From positions 1 to 56,211 of the forward strand of contig JANJXT010000021.1 in the NCBI GenBank assembly GCA_024708885.1: a stretch of 56,211 nucleotides of DNA, given 5' to 3'. The notes below the pieces were generated by a model. The model was not told where the DNA came from, did no database searches, and was given only the letters and a program-made list of their open reading frames with translations. The stretch's first letter is position 1; the number at the start of each line of letters is the position of its first letter. Below are positions 26,773-38,355 of this stretch, piece after piece. The position numbers and the translations under genes were made by a program. The stretch is from Thiobacillus sp. Lineage in GTDB: Bacteria > Pseudomonadota > Gammaproteobacteria > Burkholderiales > Thiobacillaceae.

Positions 26773-26849
26773 AGGCGCGTAGCTCAGCTGGTTAGAGCAC
26801 CACCTTGACATGGTGGGGGTCGTTGGTTCGAGTCCAATCGCGCCTACCA
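26773..26849 (+). tRNA. tRNA-Val (GAC anticodon), CCA encoded
   Basis: 77-base cloverleaf. The acceptor is AGGCGCG with CGCGCCT, the anticodon stem CCACC/GGTGG encloses TTGACAT (anticodon GAC), and the T-arm is GTTGG TTCGAGT CCAAT. It ends with discriminator A and encoded CCA. It reads GUC/GUU valine codons. Confidence 0.96.
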
Positions 26850-26900
26850 TTTTCTTCCGGGCGAGTCCGTTGCAGCACCCGGATCGCAGCACGATCACTG

Positions 26901-26923
26901 AAAGCCGCCGCGCGCGGCTTTTT
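26901..26923 (+). terminator. Rho-independent terminator after tRNA-Val
   Basis: AAAGCCGC and GCGGCTTT form a stem around a short CG loop, followed by a T-run ending at 26923. It lies 51 bases after the tRNA. Confidence 0.75.
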
Positions 26924-27006
26924 CATTGTGTGCCCGGCACGGGCACGTCCGAAACCTTTCGTACCTGACCTGGGCGCAGGCACGGCCCCGGTACCGCGAC
27001 AGCGCT

Positions 27007-27480
27007 TCAGCGCACGAGATTGGAAAGCGGTTCCTCGGCTGCGCTCTGGTCGATTTCGCTCATGTGCTGAACCAGTGCCTCCAGGTTCGCGTCCAGGCTG
27101 GCCAGCGCGGCCTTCGGCATTCTCGCAAGCGCATCGCTGACCGGTCCGGTCAGCGGCCTTGGCGCGCGTTCGATGACTGCTTTGCCGGCTTCCGTCAAAC
27201 GCAGCCGGACCACACGCCGGTCTTCCTCGCTGCGCAAGCGTTCGATCAGCCCGGCGCGCCCCAGCTTGTCGAGCAGATTGCTGGCGGTGGAGACGTGGAT
27301 GGAGAGCGCCTGACCGAGCTGTGAAACCTTGATGTCGGGTTGCTCGGCGATGGTGGCCAATATCCAGACCTGGGTGCCGCTGATGCCGCAGGCACTTTCC
27401 AGGGCACGCGAATGCTGGCGCACGGCACCGACGATGATGCGGAATTTGCGCAAGGTCTCCAGAACGAGCGGCGAGGTCAT
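27007..27480 (-). CDS. MarR-family transcriptional regulator
   Basis: 157 residues. It is a dimeric winged-helix regulator. The HTH lies at IKVSQLGQALSIHVSTASNLLDKLGRAGLIER (residues ~50-80) and is followed by the wing SEEDRRVVRLRLTEAGK, the strongly conserved MarR DxR wing. It is divergent from the KamA-type gene across 230 bases that contain two adjacent palindromes (27588-27620), its probable operator. The ligand is unknown. I chose ATG 27480; an upstream ATG at 27534 would add 18 residues that are not family-like. Confidence 0.9.
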   Translation of the reverse strand: MTSPLVLETLRKFRIIVGAVRQHSRALESACGISGTQVWILATIAEQPDIKVSQLGQALSIHVSTASNLLDKLGRAGLIERLRSEEDRRVVRLRLTEAGKAVIERAPRPLTGPVSDALARMPKAALASLDANLEALVQHMSEIDQSAAEEPLSNLVR

Positions 27481-27587
27481 CGGATGATTCTTTGTGTCTG
27501 CGGAGTGGAAGAAAACGGCCCAGCGAAAAAGCATGATGGCGCCGCGTCCAGCGCCGCATCGTACTGTCTTGGCTGGAAAAAAACAGC

Positions 27588-27620
27588 AATAGTTTTATCA
27601 AAAACTATTATGATGCATAA
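27588..27620. promoter_or_regulatory. Paired palindromes, probable MarR operator
   Basis: AATAGTTTT-ATCA-AAAACTATT (27588-27609) is a perfect nine-base inverted repeat. TTATG-ATG-CATAA (27608-27620) abuts it. The AT-rich island stands out from the GC-rich flanks and lies between the divergent MarR and KamA-type genes, about 90 bases before the latter. Confidence 0.7.
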
Positions 27621-27710
27621 TGTCTGCCCGCACGCCTCGCAGCCTTTCGCCATCGTCGCCTGAACTATCCAGCCGGCCGGTGTGGAGGGCCCTCCCGAAG
27701 GAGCCACAGC

Positions 27711-29132
27711 ATGAACCGCCTTCCTTTTCCGCAGCGTCGCATTCGACGCGAATCGACCGATCCAGGCAGCAACGTCTTTCCGGTAGCCGTCCTGCCCGCG
27801 GGCGCCGCCGCGCAGTCCGCCAGCGACGCCCCGGCCATCCCGCGATACAAGGCCTATTCGCTGAGCAATTTTCGCGACATTCCACAAATGGCCGCGCTGC
27901 CCGAAGCGCTCAAGTTCGATATCGAAGTCGTCGGCCAGGTCTTGCCGTTCAAGGTCAACAATTTCGTGCTCGATCAGTTGATCGACTGGGAAAGGGTGCC
28001 GAACGACCCGCTTTTCGTGCTGACCTTTCCGCAGCGCGCCATGCTCGCACCCGCGCACTACGACGAGATCGCCGCACTGCTCAAGGCCGGCGCCGACAAG
28101 CCGCAAATCAAGGCGGCCGCCAACCGTATCCGGCTCGAACTGAACCCGCACCCGGCCGGGCAGCTCAGCCATAACGTGCCCTCTCTGGAAGGCGAACCCC
28201 TGGCCGGCATGCAGCACAAATACCGGGAGACGGTCCTGTTCTTTCCGAGCCAGGGCCAGACCTGCCATGCCTATTGCAGTTTCTGCTTCCGCTGGCCGCA
28301 ATTCGTCGGCCTGACCGAGCTGAAATTCGCCAGCCGCGAGGTGAATCGCCTGATCGACTACCTGCGCAGCCATCCCGAAGTCAGCGACGTGCTGTTCACG
28401 GGCGGTGACCCCATGGTCATGTCAACCAGCAATCTCGCGCGCTACATCGAGCCCCTGATCGAGGCCGATCTGCCCGGTCTGCGCCGCATCCGCATCGGTA
28501 CCAAGGCGTTGAGCTACTGGCCATACCGCTTTCTCGACGAGGACGGCGATGCGCTCATGGCGCTGTTCGAACGAATCACGCGCAGCGGCCGTCATCTCGC
28601 GCTGATGGCGCATTTCAACCATCCGCGCGAACTGGAGCCGGCAGCCGTGCAGCGCGCCATCGCCCGGGTGCGCCAGACCGGAGCGGTGATCCGCACCCAG
28701 TCGCCCTTGCTGCGCCACATCAACGACGATCCGGCGCGCTGGGCCGAAATGTGGAGCCGTCAGGTCGATCTGGGCTGCGTGCCGTACTACATGTTCCTGT
28801 CACGCGACACCGGCGCTCATGATTATTTCAGCGTGCCGCTGGTGCGCGCCTGGGAGATCTATCGCCAGGCGTATCAGCGCGTCAGCGGCCTGTGCCGTAC
28901 CGTGCGCGGTCCCAGCATGTCGGCCGACCCGGGCAAGGTGCAGGTCCTGGGCACCAGCGAGATCGGTGGCGAGAAGGTGCTGCAACTGCGCTTCCTCCAG
29001 GGCCGCAATCCGGATTGGGTGCACCGGCCGTTCTTTGCCGCCTACGACGAAACCGCCACCTGGCTGGATGAACTCGAGCCTGCCTTTGGTGAATCACGAT
29101 TCTTCTTCGAAGACAGTGCCGGGGCTGCTTGA
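27711..29132 (+). CDS. KamA-family radical SAM protein (aminomutase-like)
   Basis: 473 residues. The radical SAM cluster cysteines are C185, C189 and C192 (CHAYCSFCF), followed by VLFTGGDPMVM, the SAM-binding GGD. The C-terminus contains RGPSMSADPGK, in which K409 occupies the position of the pyridoxal-phosphate lysine of lysine 2,3-aminomutases. The substrate is not readable. It might be an amino-acid mutase or a relative with another role. A ribosome site GAAGGAG precedes ATG 27711. An MscS gene follows after 31 bases on the same strand, and a MarR regulator with palindromic operator is divergent, so expression is probably inducible. Confidence 0.82.
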   Translation: MNRLPFPQRRIRRESTDPGSNVFPVAVLPAGAAAQSASDAPAIPRYKAYSLSNFRDIPQMAALPEALKFDIEVVGQVLPFKVNNFVLDQLIDWERVPNDPLFVLTFPQRAMLAPAHYDEIAALLKAGADKPQIKAAANRIRLELNPHPAGQLSHNVPSLEGEPLAGMQHKYRETVLFFPSQGQTCHAYCSFCFRWPQFVGLTELKFASREVNRLIDYLRSHPEVSDVLFTGGDPMVMSTSNLARYIEPLIEADLPGLRRIRIGTKALSYWPYRFLDEDGDALMALFERITRSGRHLALMAHFNHPRELEPAAVQRAIARVRQTGAVIRTQSPLLRHINDDPARWAEMWSRQVDLGCVPYYMFLSRDTGAHDYFSVPLVRAWEIYRQAYQRVSGLCRTVRGPSMSADPGKVQVLGTSEIGGEKVLQLRFLQGRNPDWVHRPFFAAYDETATWLDELEPAFGESRFFFEDSAGAA

Positions 29133-29163
29133 GCCCATTCTTCACGAGGCCAGCCTCGCCGGC

Positions 29164-30417
29164 ATGACCCTGTCTGAAATAAACACCTGGCTTTCGCAGC
29201 ATCCGGCCTCCTATACGGTGCTCGGCCTGCTGGGCCTGACCTTGCTGGCGTGGGTGGCCAACTGGATCACCCGACACATCCTGTTGCGCGGCCTGCGTCA
29301 CCTGGTCAAGGCGGCATTGCCGGACAAGGATCCAGACCTTTCCCCGCTGCGCGTCACCTCCCGCCTGGCTAACGTCGTGCCGGCGCTGGTGCTGAGTGCG
29401 GGCATCGTCCTGATTCCCGATGTGTCGGTGACACTGCTGGCGGTGGTGAGGAACGTCAGCACTGCCTTCATCGTCCTGACCATCGCGCTGGCCATCGGCT
29501 CCGCACTGGACCTGGGCAATGCGCTCTACCAGCGCCGGCCCGATGCCCATCAGCGGCCGATCAAGGGCTATGTGCAGATCCTCAAAATCGTCGTCTACGC
29601 GGTGGCGGCGATCCTGGTCGTCGCCAGCCTGATCGACCGTTCGCCCTTGATCCTCCTCTCCGGGCTGGGTGCGATGGCGGCGGTGCTGATGTTGATTTTT
29701 CAGGACACCCTGCTGTCGCTGGTGGCCAGCGTGCAGCTCGGTACCAACGACATGGTGCGCATCGGCGACTGGATCGAAATGCCGCAACAGAACGCGGACG
29801 GTGCGGTGATCGACATTGCCTTGCACACGGTCAAGGTGCGCAACTGGGACAACACCATCACCAGCATCCCCACCAAGAAGCTCATCAGTGACGCCTTCAA
29901 GAACTGGCGTGGCATGTCCGAATCGGGCGGACGGCGCATCAAGCGCAGCATGCTGCTGGACCAGCAGAGCATTCATTTCCTCAGTGACGAGGAGCAGGCG
30001 CATCTGGCGTGTTTCGCCCTGCTGCAGGATTATTTCGTTGCCAAGGCCGACGAGCTCGCAGCGTGGAATGCGCGCCACCCCGGGACACAGCGCGCACTCA
30101 ACCAGCGCCGCCTGACCAACGTCGGCACCTTCCGGATGTATGTCCTGCACTATCTGCGCGCCCATCCGGAGATCCACCAGGGGATGAGCATCATGGTCCG
30201 GCAGCTTGCGCCGACCCCGGATGGCCTGCCCCTGGAGTTGTACTGCTTCACCAGCGACACCAGGTGGGTGGAACACGAGCGCATCCAGTCGGACGTCTTC
30301 GATCACATGTTTGCCATCCTGCCGGAATTCGGCTTGCGCGTGTTCCAGCAGCCGAGCGGGGCCGACATGCAGGCCATGGGGAGCCGGCTCCCGGTTGTTC
30401 GCGGCGGAGTCTTGTGA
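29164..30417 (+). CDS. MscS-family mechanosensitive channel (YbdG-like)
   Basis: 417 residues with five membrane segments (LGLLGLTLLAWVANWIT, VVPALVLSAGIVLIP, AFIVLTIALAIGSALDL, LKIVVYAVAAILVVASLI, and pore helix LLSGLGAMAAVLMLIFQDTLLSLVASVQL). The pore helix is followed by the MscS beta-domain (NDMVRIGDWIEM, VKVRNWDNTITSIPTKKL). A long C-terminal domain is typical of the YbdG miniconductance type, which responds to mild osmotic upshift. It probably releases osmolytes on turgor change. It lies 31 bases after the KamA-type gene. The ATG at 29164 gives the first hydrophobic helix intact. Confidence 0.88.
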   Translation: MTLSEINTWLSQHPASYTVLGLLGLTLLAWVANWITRHILLRGLRHLVKAALPDKDPDLSPLRVTSRLANVVPALVLSAGIVLIPDVSVTLLAVVRNVSTAFIVLTIALAIGSALDLGNALYQRRPDAHQRPIKGYVQILKIVVYAVAAILVVASLIDRSPLILLSGLGAMAAVLMLIFQDTLLSLVASVQLGTNDMVRIGDWIEMPQQNADGAVIDIALHTVKVRNWDNTITSIPTKKLISDAFKNWRGMSESGGRRIKRSMLLDQQSIHFLSDEEQAHLACFALLQDYFVAKADELAAWNARHPGTQRALNQRRLTNVGTFRMYVLHYLRAHPEIHQGMSIMVRQLAPTPDGLPLELYCFTSDTRWVEHERIQSDVFDHMFAILPEFGLRVFQQPSGADMQAMGSRLPVVRGGVL

Positions 30418-30643
30418 CAGAATGCGCGCCTGTGTCAAGGTGTGGTGCAGTGGGTACACGTTGCCTGGCACGATGCTGTCATGCGCCGGGGTTCGGCATG
30501 CATCGCGCCGTGGTTGATCGAGTGTAAAGACCGGAAGGGGCCGGACGGCCCGTGGAGGTTGCGAAATGTCGCCGCGAACTTGCAGCATCGTCACTGGATA
30601 ATACCGGCGCATCGCTGTATTTTTTGTACCCCTGTAATCCAAG

Positions 30644-30668
30644 AGCGCGGCCGGTCCGCGCTTTTTTT
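30644..30668 (+). terminator. Leader terminator (attenuator) just before thrS
   Basis: AGCGCGG (30644-30650), loop CCGGT, CCGCGCT (30656-30662) and a T-run to 30668. The thrS ribosome site (GGAG, 30674) and ATG (30687) follow at once, so any thrS transcript from upstream must read through it. The 226 bases between the MscS gene and this hairpin contain no convincing gene or leader peptide. Confidence 0.75.
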
Positions 30669-30686
30669 GTTTTGGAGTTTTCCAGC

Positions 30687-32600
30687 ATGGTCAATGTCAC
30701 GCTTCCCGACGGTTCGGTTCGACAATTCGACGCCCCGGTGACCGTCGCGCAGGTCGCTGCGTCCATCGGCGCGGGGCTCGCCAAGGCGGCGCTCGCCGGC
30801 AAGGTCGACGGCCGGCTGGTCGACACCAGCCACCTGATCGAGCACGACGCCGCACTGGCCATCGTCACCGCGAAGGACGCCGAGGCGCTCGATCTCATCC
30901 GCCACGACGCCGCGCACGTCATGGCGCAGGCGGTGCAGGAGCTCTATCCCGGCACCCAGGTCACCATCGGTCCGGCCATCGAGGACGGCTTCTATTACGA
31001 CTTCGCGCGCGAACAGCCCTTTACGCCCGAGGATCTGACGGCGATCGAGAAGCGCATGGACGAGATCGTCAAGCGCGATCTGCCCATCGTGCGCGAGGTG
31101 TGGTCGCGCGAGGAGGCGATGCGGGTGTTCGCCGAACTGGGCGAAAGCTACAAGGTGCAGATCATCGACGAGGTGATTCCGAAAGGCGAAGAGCTCTCGA
31201 TCTACCGCCAGGGCGAATGGTTCGACGTGTGCCGCGGCCCGCACCTGCCTTCCACCGGAAAACTGCCGCGCGCGTTCAAGCTGATGAAGCTTGCCGGCGC
31301 CTACTGGCGCGGCGATTCGAAGAACCCCATGCTGCAGCGCATCTACGGCACGGCGTGGGCGAAGAAAGACGATCTCGACGCCTACCTGCACCGCCTCGAA
31401 GAGGCCGAGAAGCGCGACCACCGCAAGCTCGCCAAGCTGCTCGACCTCTTCCACATGCAGGACGAGGCGCCGGGCATGGCGTTCTGGCATCCCAAGGGCT
31501 GGATCGTGTGGCAGCAGATCGAGCAGTACATGCGGCAGAAGTTCGTCGACCACGGGTACCAGGAAGTGCGCACCCCGGCGGTGATGGACCGCTGTCTGTG
31601 GGAAAAGTCCGGCCACTGGGAGAACTATCGCGACAACATGTTCACCACCGCGTCGGAAAATCGCGACTACGCGGTGAAGCCGATGAACTGCCCCGGCCAC
31701 GTGCAGATCTTCAATTCCGGCCTGCATTCCTACCGCGAGCTGCCATACCGGCTCGCCGAGTTCGGCTCCTGCCACCGCAACGAGCCGTCCGGCGCGCTGC
31801 ACGGCATCATGCGCGTGCGCGGCTTCACCCAGGACGACGCGCACATCTTCTGTACGGAAGAACAGGTCGAGCAGGAAGTGGCCGACTTCATCGTCATGCT
31901 GCAGCAGGTGTACGCCGACTTCGGTTTCCACGATGTGCTGGTCAAGCTGTCGACGCGGCCGGAGAAACGCGTCGGTTCCGACGAGAGCTGGGACCGGGCG
32001 GAAGCCGCGCTCGCCGCCGCCCTGGAGCAGAACCGGCTCGCCTTCGATCTGCAGCCGGGGGAGGGCGCGTTCTACGGGCCGAAAATCGAATTCACGCTTA
32101 AGGACACGCTCGGCCGCCTGTGGCAATGCGGCACCATCCAGCTCGATTTCAACCTGCCGGCGCGGCTCGGCGCCGAATACGTCGCCGAGGACAACAGCCG
32201 CAAGATCCCGGTGATGCTGCATCGCGCGATCCTCGGCTCGCTGGAGCGCTTCATCGGCATCCTCATCGAACACCACGCCGGCAACTTCCCGCTGTGGCTC
32301 GCGCCGGTGCAGGTGATGGTGATGAACATCAGCGAGCGCCAGGCGGCCTATGCCGAGGAGGTTGCGCAGGCACTTCGCCGGGCGGGGCTGCGCGCCGCGA
32401 CGGACTTGAGCAACAATAAAATTACCTATAAAATACGCGAACATAGCTTACAGAAGCTGCCTTATCTGGTGGTCGTCGGCGACAAGGAGATGGAAACCCG
32501 CGTGGTTGCCGTCCGTGCGCGCGGCAATCAGGATCTGGGACAGCTCGGTTTGGAAGACTTCATTGCGCGCCTGAAAGTGGAAACGCTGGCGCGCCAATAA
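30687..32600 (+). CDS. thrS: Threonyl-tRNA synthetase
   Basis: 637 residues. N-terminal TGS domain ([28 protein letters not shown]) and editing domain with [11 protein letters not shown] (HxxxH) and a second zinc-like motif [10 protein letters not shown]. The class II core has motif 2 [22 protein letters not shown] and zinc ligands in [10 protein letters not shown]. The anticodon domain ends in [14 protein letters not shown]. It charges tRNA-Thr and clears Ser-tRNA-Thr. It heads the translation block to pheT and is probably controlled by the leader terminator at 30644. Confidence 0.97.
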   Translation: MVNVTLPDGSVRQFDAPVTVAQVAASIGAGLAKAALAGKVDGRLVDTSHLIEHDAALAIVTAKDAEALDLIRHDAAHVMAQAVQELYPGTQVTIGPAIEDGFYYDFAREQPFTPEDLTAIEKRMDEIVKRDLPIVREVWSREEAMRVFAELGESYKVQIIDEVIPKGEELSIYRQGEWFDVCRGPHLPSTGKLPRAFKLMKLAGAYWRGDSKNPMLQRIYGTAWAKKDDLDAYLHRLEEAEKRDHRKLAKLLDLFHMQDEAPGMAFWHPKGWIVWQQIEQYMRQKFVDHGYQEVRTPAVMDRCLWEKSGHWENYRDNMFTTASENRDYAVKPMNCPGHVQIFNSGLHSYRELPYRLAEFGSCHRNEPSGALHGIMRVRGFTQDDAHIFCTEEQVEQEVADFIVMLQQVYADFGFHDVLVKLSTRPEKRVGSDESWDRAEAALAAALEQNRLAFDLQPGEGAFYGPKIEFTLKDTLGRLWQCGTIQLDFNLPARLGAEYVAEDNSRKIPVMLHRAILGSLERFIGILIEHHAGNFPLWLAPVQVMVMNISERQAAYAEEVAQALRRAGLRAATDLSNNKITYKIREHSLQKLPYLVVVGDKEMETRVVAVRARGNQDLGQLGLEDFIARLKVETLARQ

Positions 32601-32612
32601 GCGCGGTCAAAC

Positions 32613-32649
32613 AAGGCGTTGGGGATGTTCCCGCGCCTTATTTGTTTTT
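32613..32649 (+). terminator. Hairpin and U-rich tract between thrS and infC
   Basis: AAGGCG (32613-32618) pairs with CGCCTT (32634-32639) and is followed by TTTGTTTTT. It would end part of the thrS transcripts or attenuate entry into infC-rpmI-rplT. Confidence 0.55.
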
Positions 32650-32704
32650 GGTTTGACCTGTTTGCCTCGACGCATGGCGTCGGGCCTTGAATTGGAGATG
32701 GCTC

Positions 32705-33229
<525 letters not shown>

Positions 33230-33243
33230 GGGTTGTTTGTACT

Positions 33244-33269
33244 GCATTCGCTTGAGTGCAAGCGAATGC
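33244..33269 (+). promoter_or_regulatory. Strong hairpin in the rpmI leader
   Basis: GCATTCGCTTG, AGTG, CAAGCGAATGC: a perfect 11-base-pair stem with a tetraloop, 15 bases after the infC stop. ACTGCA (33241) can also pair with TGCAGT (33317-33322) downstream. Leaders before rpmI-rplT are often the site of L20 autoregulation. There is no U-tract, so it is not a simple terminator. Confidence 0.55.
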
Positions 33270-33387
33270 GAGACCGGCGTTTCTCGGGCCCTCGGGCCGA
33301 ACGACGCCAACATACGTGCAGTCGGGTTGGTGAAGCATTCCGCGTCGCGGAGTCACCTGGCCGCATGAGATAAATGAAGGAAGCATC

Positions 33388-33585
33388 ATGCCCAAGATGA
33401 AGAGCAAGAGCGGCGCCGCCAAGCGGTTCCGCGCGCTGGGCGGCGGCGGTTTCAAGCGCTCGCACGCATTCATGCGCCACATTCTCACCAAGAAGAGCAC
33501 CAAGCGTAAACGCCAGCTGCGCGGGATGGAAACCGTGAACGCCAGCAACCACAAGGCGGTTGCACGCATGTTGCCCTACGCATAA
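33388..33585 (+). CDS. rpmI: 50S ribosomal protein L35
   Basis: 65 residues, highly basic, with the family signature [19 protein letters not shown] and [16 protein letters not shown]. It is a late-assembling 50S protein. GAAGGAAG precedes the start. rplT follows after 12 bases. Confidence 0.97.
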   Translation: MPKMKSKSGAAKRFRALGGGGFKRSHAFMRHILTKKSTKRKRQLRGMETVNASNHKAVARMLPYA

Positions 33586-33597
33586 AGGAGAGAAAGC

Positions 33598-33957
33598 ATG
33601 CCACGCGTCAAACGGGGCGTAACCGCCCGCGCCAGCCACAAGAAAATCCTCGACGCCGCCAAGGGCTACCGGGGTCGTCGCAAGAACGTATTCCGCGTCG
33701 CCAACGAAGCGGTGATGAAAGCGGGGCAATATGCCTACCGCGACCGTCGCCAGCGCAAGCGCCAGTTCCGCGCGCTGTGGATCGCGCGTATCAACGCTGC
33801 GGCCCGCCAGCACGGCCTGACGTACAGCGTGTTCATGAACGGCCTGAACCGTGCCGAGATCGAGCTGGACCGCAAGGTGCTGTCGGATATCGCAATCTTC
33901 GACAAGGACGCCTTCGCCAAGATCGTCGATCAGGTCAAGGCCAAGCTCGCCGCGTAA
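33598..33957 (+). CDS. rplT: 50S ribosomal protein L20
   Basis: 119 residues: [27 protein letters not shown], a basic N-terminal helix that inserts into 23S rRNA, then a globular domain ending [10 protein letters not shown]. It is essential for early 50S assembly and commonly represses the rpmI-rplT message. A terminator lies 20 bases downstream. Confidence 0.97.
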   Translation: MPRVKRGVTARASHKKILDAAKGYRGRRKNVFRVANEAVMKAGQYAYRDRRQRKRQFRALWIARINAAARQHGLTYSVFMNGLNRAEIELDRKVLSDIAIFDKDAFAKIVDQVKAKLAA

Positions 33958-33976
33958 GCGGCACCGGAGCAGCAAG

Positions 33977-33999
33977 AAAAGGCCGCAAGGCCTTTTTTT
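33977..33999 (+). terminator. Rho-independent terminator after rplT
   Basis: AAAAGGCC, GCAA loop, GGCC and seven T residues. This is a textbook terminator that separates rplT from pheS. Confidence 0.85.
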
Positions 34000-34020
34000 G
34001 TTGGTGAGGTTTGAAAAACA

Positions 34021-35127
<1,107 letters not shown>

Positions 35128-35143
35128 TTAGAGCGCAAACATC

Positions 35144-37489
35144 ATGCAATTTCCGGAATCCTGGTTGCGCAGCCTGGTCAACCCTGCGCTCGACACGGCA
35201 GCGCTGGCGCACGCCATCACCATGGCGGGGCTGGAGGTGGAAGCCCTGGCGCCGGCGGCGGCGCCGTTCACCAACGTGGTCGTTGCCGAAATTCTCTCGG
35301 CGGAGAAGCACCCCGACGCGGATCGCCTGCGCGTGTGCCAGGTCGACGTCGGCGAAGGCGCGCCCGTCACCATCGTGTGCGGCGCGCCCAATGCCGCCGC
35401 CGGCCTCAAGGTGCCGTGCGCGCGTCCGGGTGCGCAGCTGCCGGGCATCGAGATCAAGATCGCCCGCGTGCGGGGTGTCGAGTCGTTTGGCATGCTCTGC
35501 TCGACGAAAGAACTGGGGCTGGACGGCGCGGCCGACGGCCTCATGGTGCTGCCGGACGATGCGCCGGTGGGCGAGGATTTCCGCGCCTGGCTCAATCTCG
35601 ACGACACGCTCGTCACCCTGAAGCTCACCCCCAACCGTGCCGACTGCCTGTCGCTCACGGGGCTGGCGCGCGAAATCGGCGCGATCACCGGAGCCGACGT
35701 GCGGCTGCCGCAGATCGTGGACGTCGCGCCAGGCATCGGCGACACCGTGATGGTGCAGGTGGCGGCCCCCGACGCGTGCCCGCGCTATCTCGCCCGTGTG
35801 GTTCGCGGCATCGACGCGCAGGCGCCGACTCCGCGCTGGATGGCCGAACGTCTCGAGCGCAGCGGCATCCGTCCGCTGCTGGCGCCGGTCGACATCACCA
35901 ACTACGTGCTGCTCGAGCTCGGTCAGCCGATGCACGCCTTTGCGCTGTCGCGCCTCCACGGCGGCATCGAGGTGCGCCGCGCGCGCGCCGGTGAAAAGCT
36001 TGAGCTGCTCAACGGCGAGACGGCCGAGCTCGCCCCTGACATGCTGGTGATCGCCGACGCCAACGGCCCGGTGGCGCTCGCGGGCATCATGGGCGGGCAG
36101 CCGAGCAGCGTGGAGTCCGTCACCGTCGACGTCATGCTGGAAGCCGCGTTCTTCGCGCCGGCGGCGATCGCCGGGCGCGCGCGGCGGCTCGGTCTGGCGA
36201 CCGATTCCTCGCACCGCTTCGAGCGCGGCGTCGATTTTGGCGCCACCCGGCAGGCCATGGAGCGCGCCACGCAACTGCTCATCGACGTTTGCGGCGGCCA
36301 GCCCGGCCCGGTCACCGAAGCGGTGGCCGAACTGCCGCGCCGCGACCCCATCACCCTGCGGCTTGCGCGCCTGGCGCGCGTCGCCGGGGTCGAGCTCGAT
36401 GCCGGGCGCGTGGCGGACGGACTGGCCGCGCTGGGCGCGCAGGTCGAACCTCACGCCGACCGCCTGGTCGTCACGCCGCCGAGCTTCCGTTTCGACCTCG
36501 CGATCGAGGAAGACCTGATCGAGGAGGCAGTGCGCCTGTTCGGTTACGACAACATCCCCGCGCAGCCGCCGGCGGCGCCGTCGTTCATGTTGCCGCAGGA
36601 CGAGACCCGGCTCGCCGACGATGTCCTGCGCCGCACGCTGGCCGACCTCGACTACCAGGAAGTCGTCACCTACAGCTTCGTCGATCCGGCGTGGGAAACC
36701 GCGCTCGACGCCGCGGCGCGTCCGCTGCCGCTGGCCAATCCGCTTGCCGGCCATCTGTCGGCGATGCGCACCACCCTGTGGGGCGGCCTGATCGAGACGC
36801 TGCGCCACAACCTCAATCGCCAGCAGGCGCGCGTGCGCATCTTCGAGTTCGGGCGGGTGTACGCCGCCATCGACGTGCAGCCGCTGAAAGTGGGCGGCCT
36901 CGCCCTGGGTGATGTACTACCCGAGCAGTGGGGCGCAACTGCCCGCCACGTCGACTTTTTCGATGTCAAGGGCGATCTCGAGCGCCTGTGCGGCAGCGCG
37001 CTCGATACGCGGCGCGGCGACCACCCCGCGCTGCATCCCGGCCAGTGCGCCGAAGTGTGGCTGGACGGCCGTGCCGTTGGCTGGCTCGGCGTGCTGCATC
37101 CGCGCCTGGTGCAGACTTTCGATCTGCCGTCGGCGCCGGTGTTGTTCGAACTCGACGGCGAGGCCGTGGCGCGTCGTGTACTGCCGCGTTACGCGAGTCT
37201 GTCGCGCTTCCCGCAGGTGCGGCGCGACCTCGCCTTCGTGCTGGACGTGCAGGTTGCGGCGGGTGAGCTGCTCGGTGTTTTGCGGCACGCGGCACCCGCC
37301 CAGGTGCGCGCCATCGAGGTGTTCGACGATTATCGTGGAAAGGGTCTGGAACGCAACCAAAAAAGCCTTGCAATCCGCATAGTTATGCAAGATACTCAAC
37401 GCACATTGACGGATCGGGACGTGGAGGACGCCGTCCAGTTGCTGGTGGACGCGGCGCAACGCCAGTGTGGCGCGCGTCTGCGCGCCTGA
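35144..37489 (+). CDS. pheT: Phenylalanyl-tRNA synthetase beta subunit
   Basis: 781 residues in the usual domain order. The EMAP-like tRNA-binding domain ([26 protein letters not shown]) is followed by B3/B4 editing ([14 protein letters not shown] and [11 protein letters not shown]), B5 ([25 protein letters not shown]), the class-II-like core and the C-terminal FDX-ACB domain ([21 protein letters not shown]). It supplies editing of Tyr-tRNA-Phe and tRNA recognition. It is followed by ihfA after 31 bases, the classical pheST-ihfA order. Confidence 0.97.
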   Translation: MQFPESWLRSLVNPALDTAALAHAITMAGLEVEALAPAAAPFTNVVVAEILSAEKHPDADRLRVCQVDVGEGAPVTIVCGAPNAAAGLKVPCARPGAQLPGIEIKIARVRGVESFGMLCSTKELGLDGAADGLMVLPDDAPVGEDFRAWLNLDDTLVTLKLTPNRADCLSLTGLAREIGAITGADVRLPQIVDVAPGIGDTVMVQVAAPDACPRYLARVVRGIDAQAPTPRWMAERLERSGIRPLLAPVDITNYVLLELGQPMHAFALSRLHGGIEVRRARAGEKLELLNGETAELAPDMLVIADANGPVALAGIMGGQPSSVESVTVDVMLEAAFFAPAAIAGRARRLGLATDSSHRFERGVDFGATRQAMERATQLLIDVCGGQPGPVTEAVAELPRRDPITLRLARLARVAGVELDAGRVADGLAALGAQVEPHADRLVVTPPSFRFDLAIEEDLIEEAVRLFGYDNIPAQPPAAPSFMLPQDETRLADDVLRRTLADLDYQEVVTYSFVDPAWETALDAAARPLPLANPLAGHLSAMRTTLWGGLIETLRHNLNRQQARVRIFEFGRVYAAIDVQPLKVGGLALGDVLPEQWGATARHVDFFDVKGDLERLCGSALDTRRGDHPALHPGQCAEVWLDGRAVGWLGVLHPRLVQTFDLPSAPVLFELDGEAVARRVLPRYASLSRFPQVRRDLAFVLDVQVAAGELLGVLRHAAPAQVRAIEVFDDYRGKGLERNQKSLAIRIVMQDTQRTLTDRDVEDAVQLLVDAAQRQCGARLRA

Positions 37490-37520
37490 TACTTCTTTCA
37501 TTCCAATACAACAAGAGCTT

Positions 37521-37832
37521 ATGACGACCCTCACCAAAGCGGACCTGGCCGAACTGCTGTTCGAAAAAGTGGGTTTGAACAAACGCGAGGCGAAGGACAT
37601 CGTCGAGGGTTTCTTCGACGAAATCCGTACCGCCCTTGAGCAGGGCGACGTCGTCAAGCTGTCCGGCTTCGGCAATTTTCAGTGCCGCGAGAAACCCCAG
37701 CGTCCCGGCCGCAACCCGAAGACCGGCGAGGAAATGCCGATTTCGGCACGACGCGTGGTGACCTTCCATGCCAGCCAGAAACTCAAGTCCCAGGTCGAAA
37801 GCGCCGGAATTGGAACGCCCGCTGCGGAGTGA
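37521..37832 (+). CDS. ihfA: Integration host factor alpha subunit
   Basis: 103 residues. It is a DNA-bending HU/IHF-family subunit: [50 protein letters not shown], and the beta-arm [22 protein letters not shown]. The Pro at the arm tip that intercalates is in GRNPKTG. It pairs with IhfB to bend DNA at specific sites, for example at sigma-54 promoters such as the candidate before flhB. I chose ATG 37521; the longer reading begins within pheT. Confidence 0.95.
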   Translation: MTTLTKADLAELLFEKVGLNKREAKDIVEGFFDEIRTALEQGDVVKLSGFGNFQCREKPQRPGRNPKTGEEMPISARRVVTFHASQKLKSQVESAGIGTPAAE

Positions 37833-38172
37833 ACTCCCGCCGATTCCGGCGAAGCGCTATTTCACCATCGGTGAAGTGTCCGAACTGTGTGCCGTCAAAC
37901 CGCACGTGCTGCGCTACTGGGAACAGGAATTCACCCAGTTGCGCCCGGTCAAGCGGCGCGGCAACCGGCGCTACTACCAGCATCACGAAGTCCTGCTGAT
38001 CCGTCGCATCCGCGAATTGCTGTACGAGGACGGCTTCACCATCAGCGGCGCGCGCCAGCGTCTGGAGCACGACAACGAGCCCGCCGATGCGGTGCCGGCC
38101 GCCGCATCCGCGACCCTCGACACGGCTCGGCTGCGCGCCGAGCTCGCCGCCATCCTGAAACTTCTGGGCTAA
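37768..38172 (+). CDS. MerR-family regulator of the pheST-ihfA operon type
   Basis: About 134 residues. The winged HTH is [53 protein letters not shown], then [11 protein letters not shown] and a short coiled tail. There are no effector-domain cysteines, so no metal sensing is implied. The function is unknown, although the gene is conserved after ihfA in beta- and gammaproteobacteria. The start is uncertain: ATG 37768 lies inside ihfA, and a TTG at 37810 would give a product beginning [17 protein letters not shown]. Confidence 0.85.
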   Translation: MPARNSSPRSKAPELERPLRSELPPIPAKRYFTIGEVSELCAVKPHVLRYWEQEFTQLRPVKRRGNRRYYQHHEVLLIRRIRELLYEDGFTISGARQRLEHDNEPADAVPAAASATLDTARLRAELAAILKLLG

Positions 38173-38241
38173 CGGGCATGGCGTCTTGCCACCCCGAACC
38201 ATGAAACCGGCTCTGCCCGTTCCCATCGCACCATCCCATCG

Positions 38242-38280
38242 CCCCATCCCTCTTTCGTACGTGGGAAGGGGCGGGAGAGG
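38242..38280. repeat. REP-like palindromic element
   Basis: ATCCCTCTTTCGTACGTGGG, then AAGGGGCGGGAGAGG. It is the same type as the elements at 20964, 50914 and 53293. It lies in the 200-base gap between the MerR gene and tRNA-Pro. The rest of that gap shows only the tRNA promoter. Confidence 0.5.
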
Positions 38281-38355
38281 CGACAACCCTTGCCCCCTGC
38301 GTAAAATTCCCGCCGAGACATCCTGCGGGTCTTCCGTCCAACCCCGCTCTTCTGC

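Noticed and set aside
26518-26898. N-terminal extension of the macro-domain protein through the tRNA-Val gene
   Set aside because: The extension translates the dispersed repeat and the antisense of the tRNA. The natural start is 26517.
30442-30741. Possible leader peptide before thrS
   Set aside because: The GTG-started frame has no ribosome site, no run of Thr codons and overlaps the thrS start.
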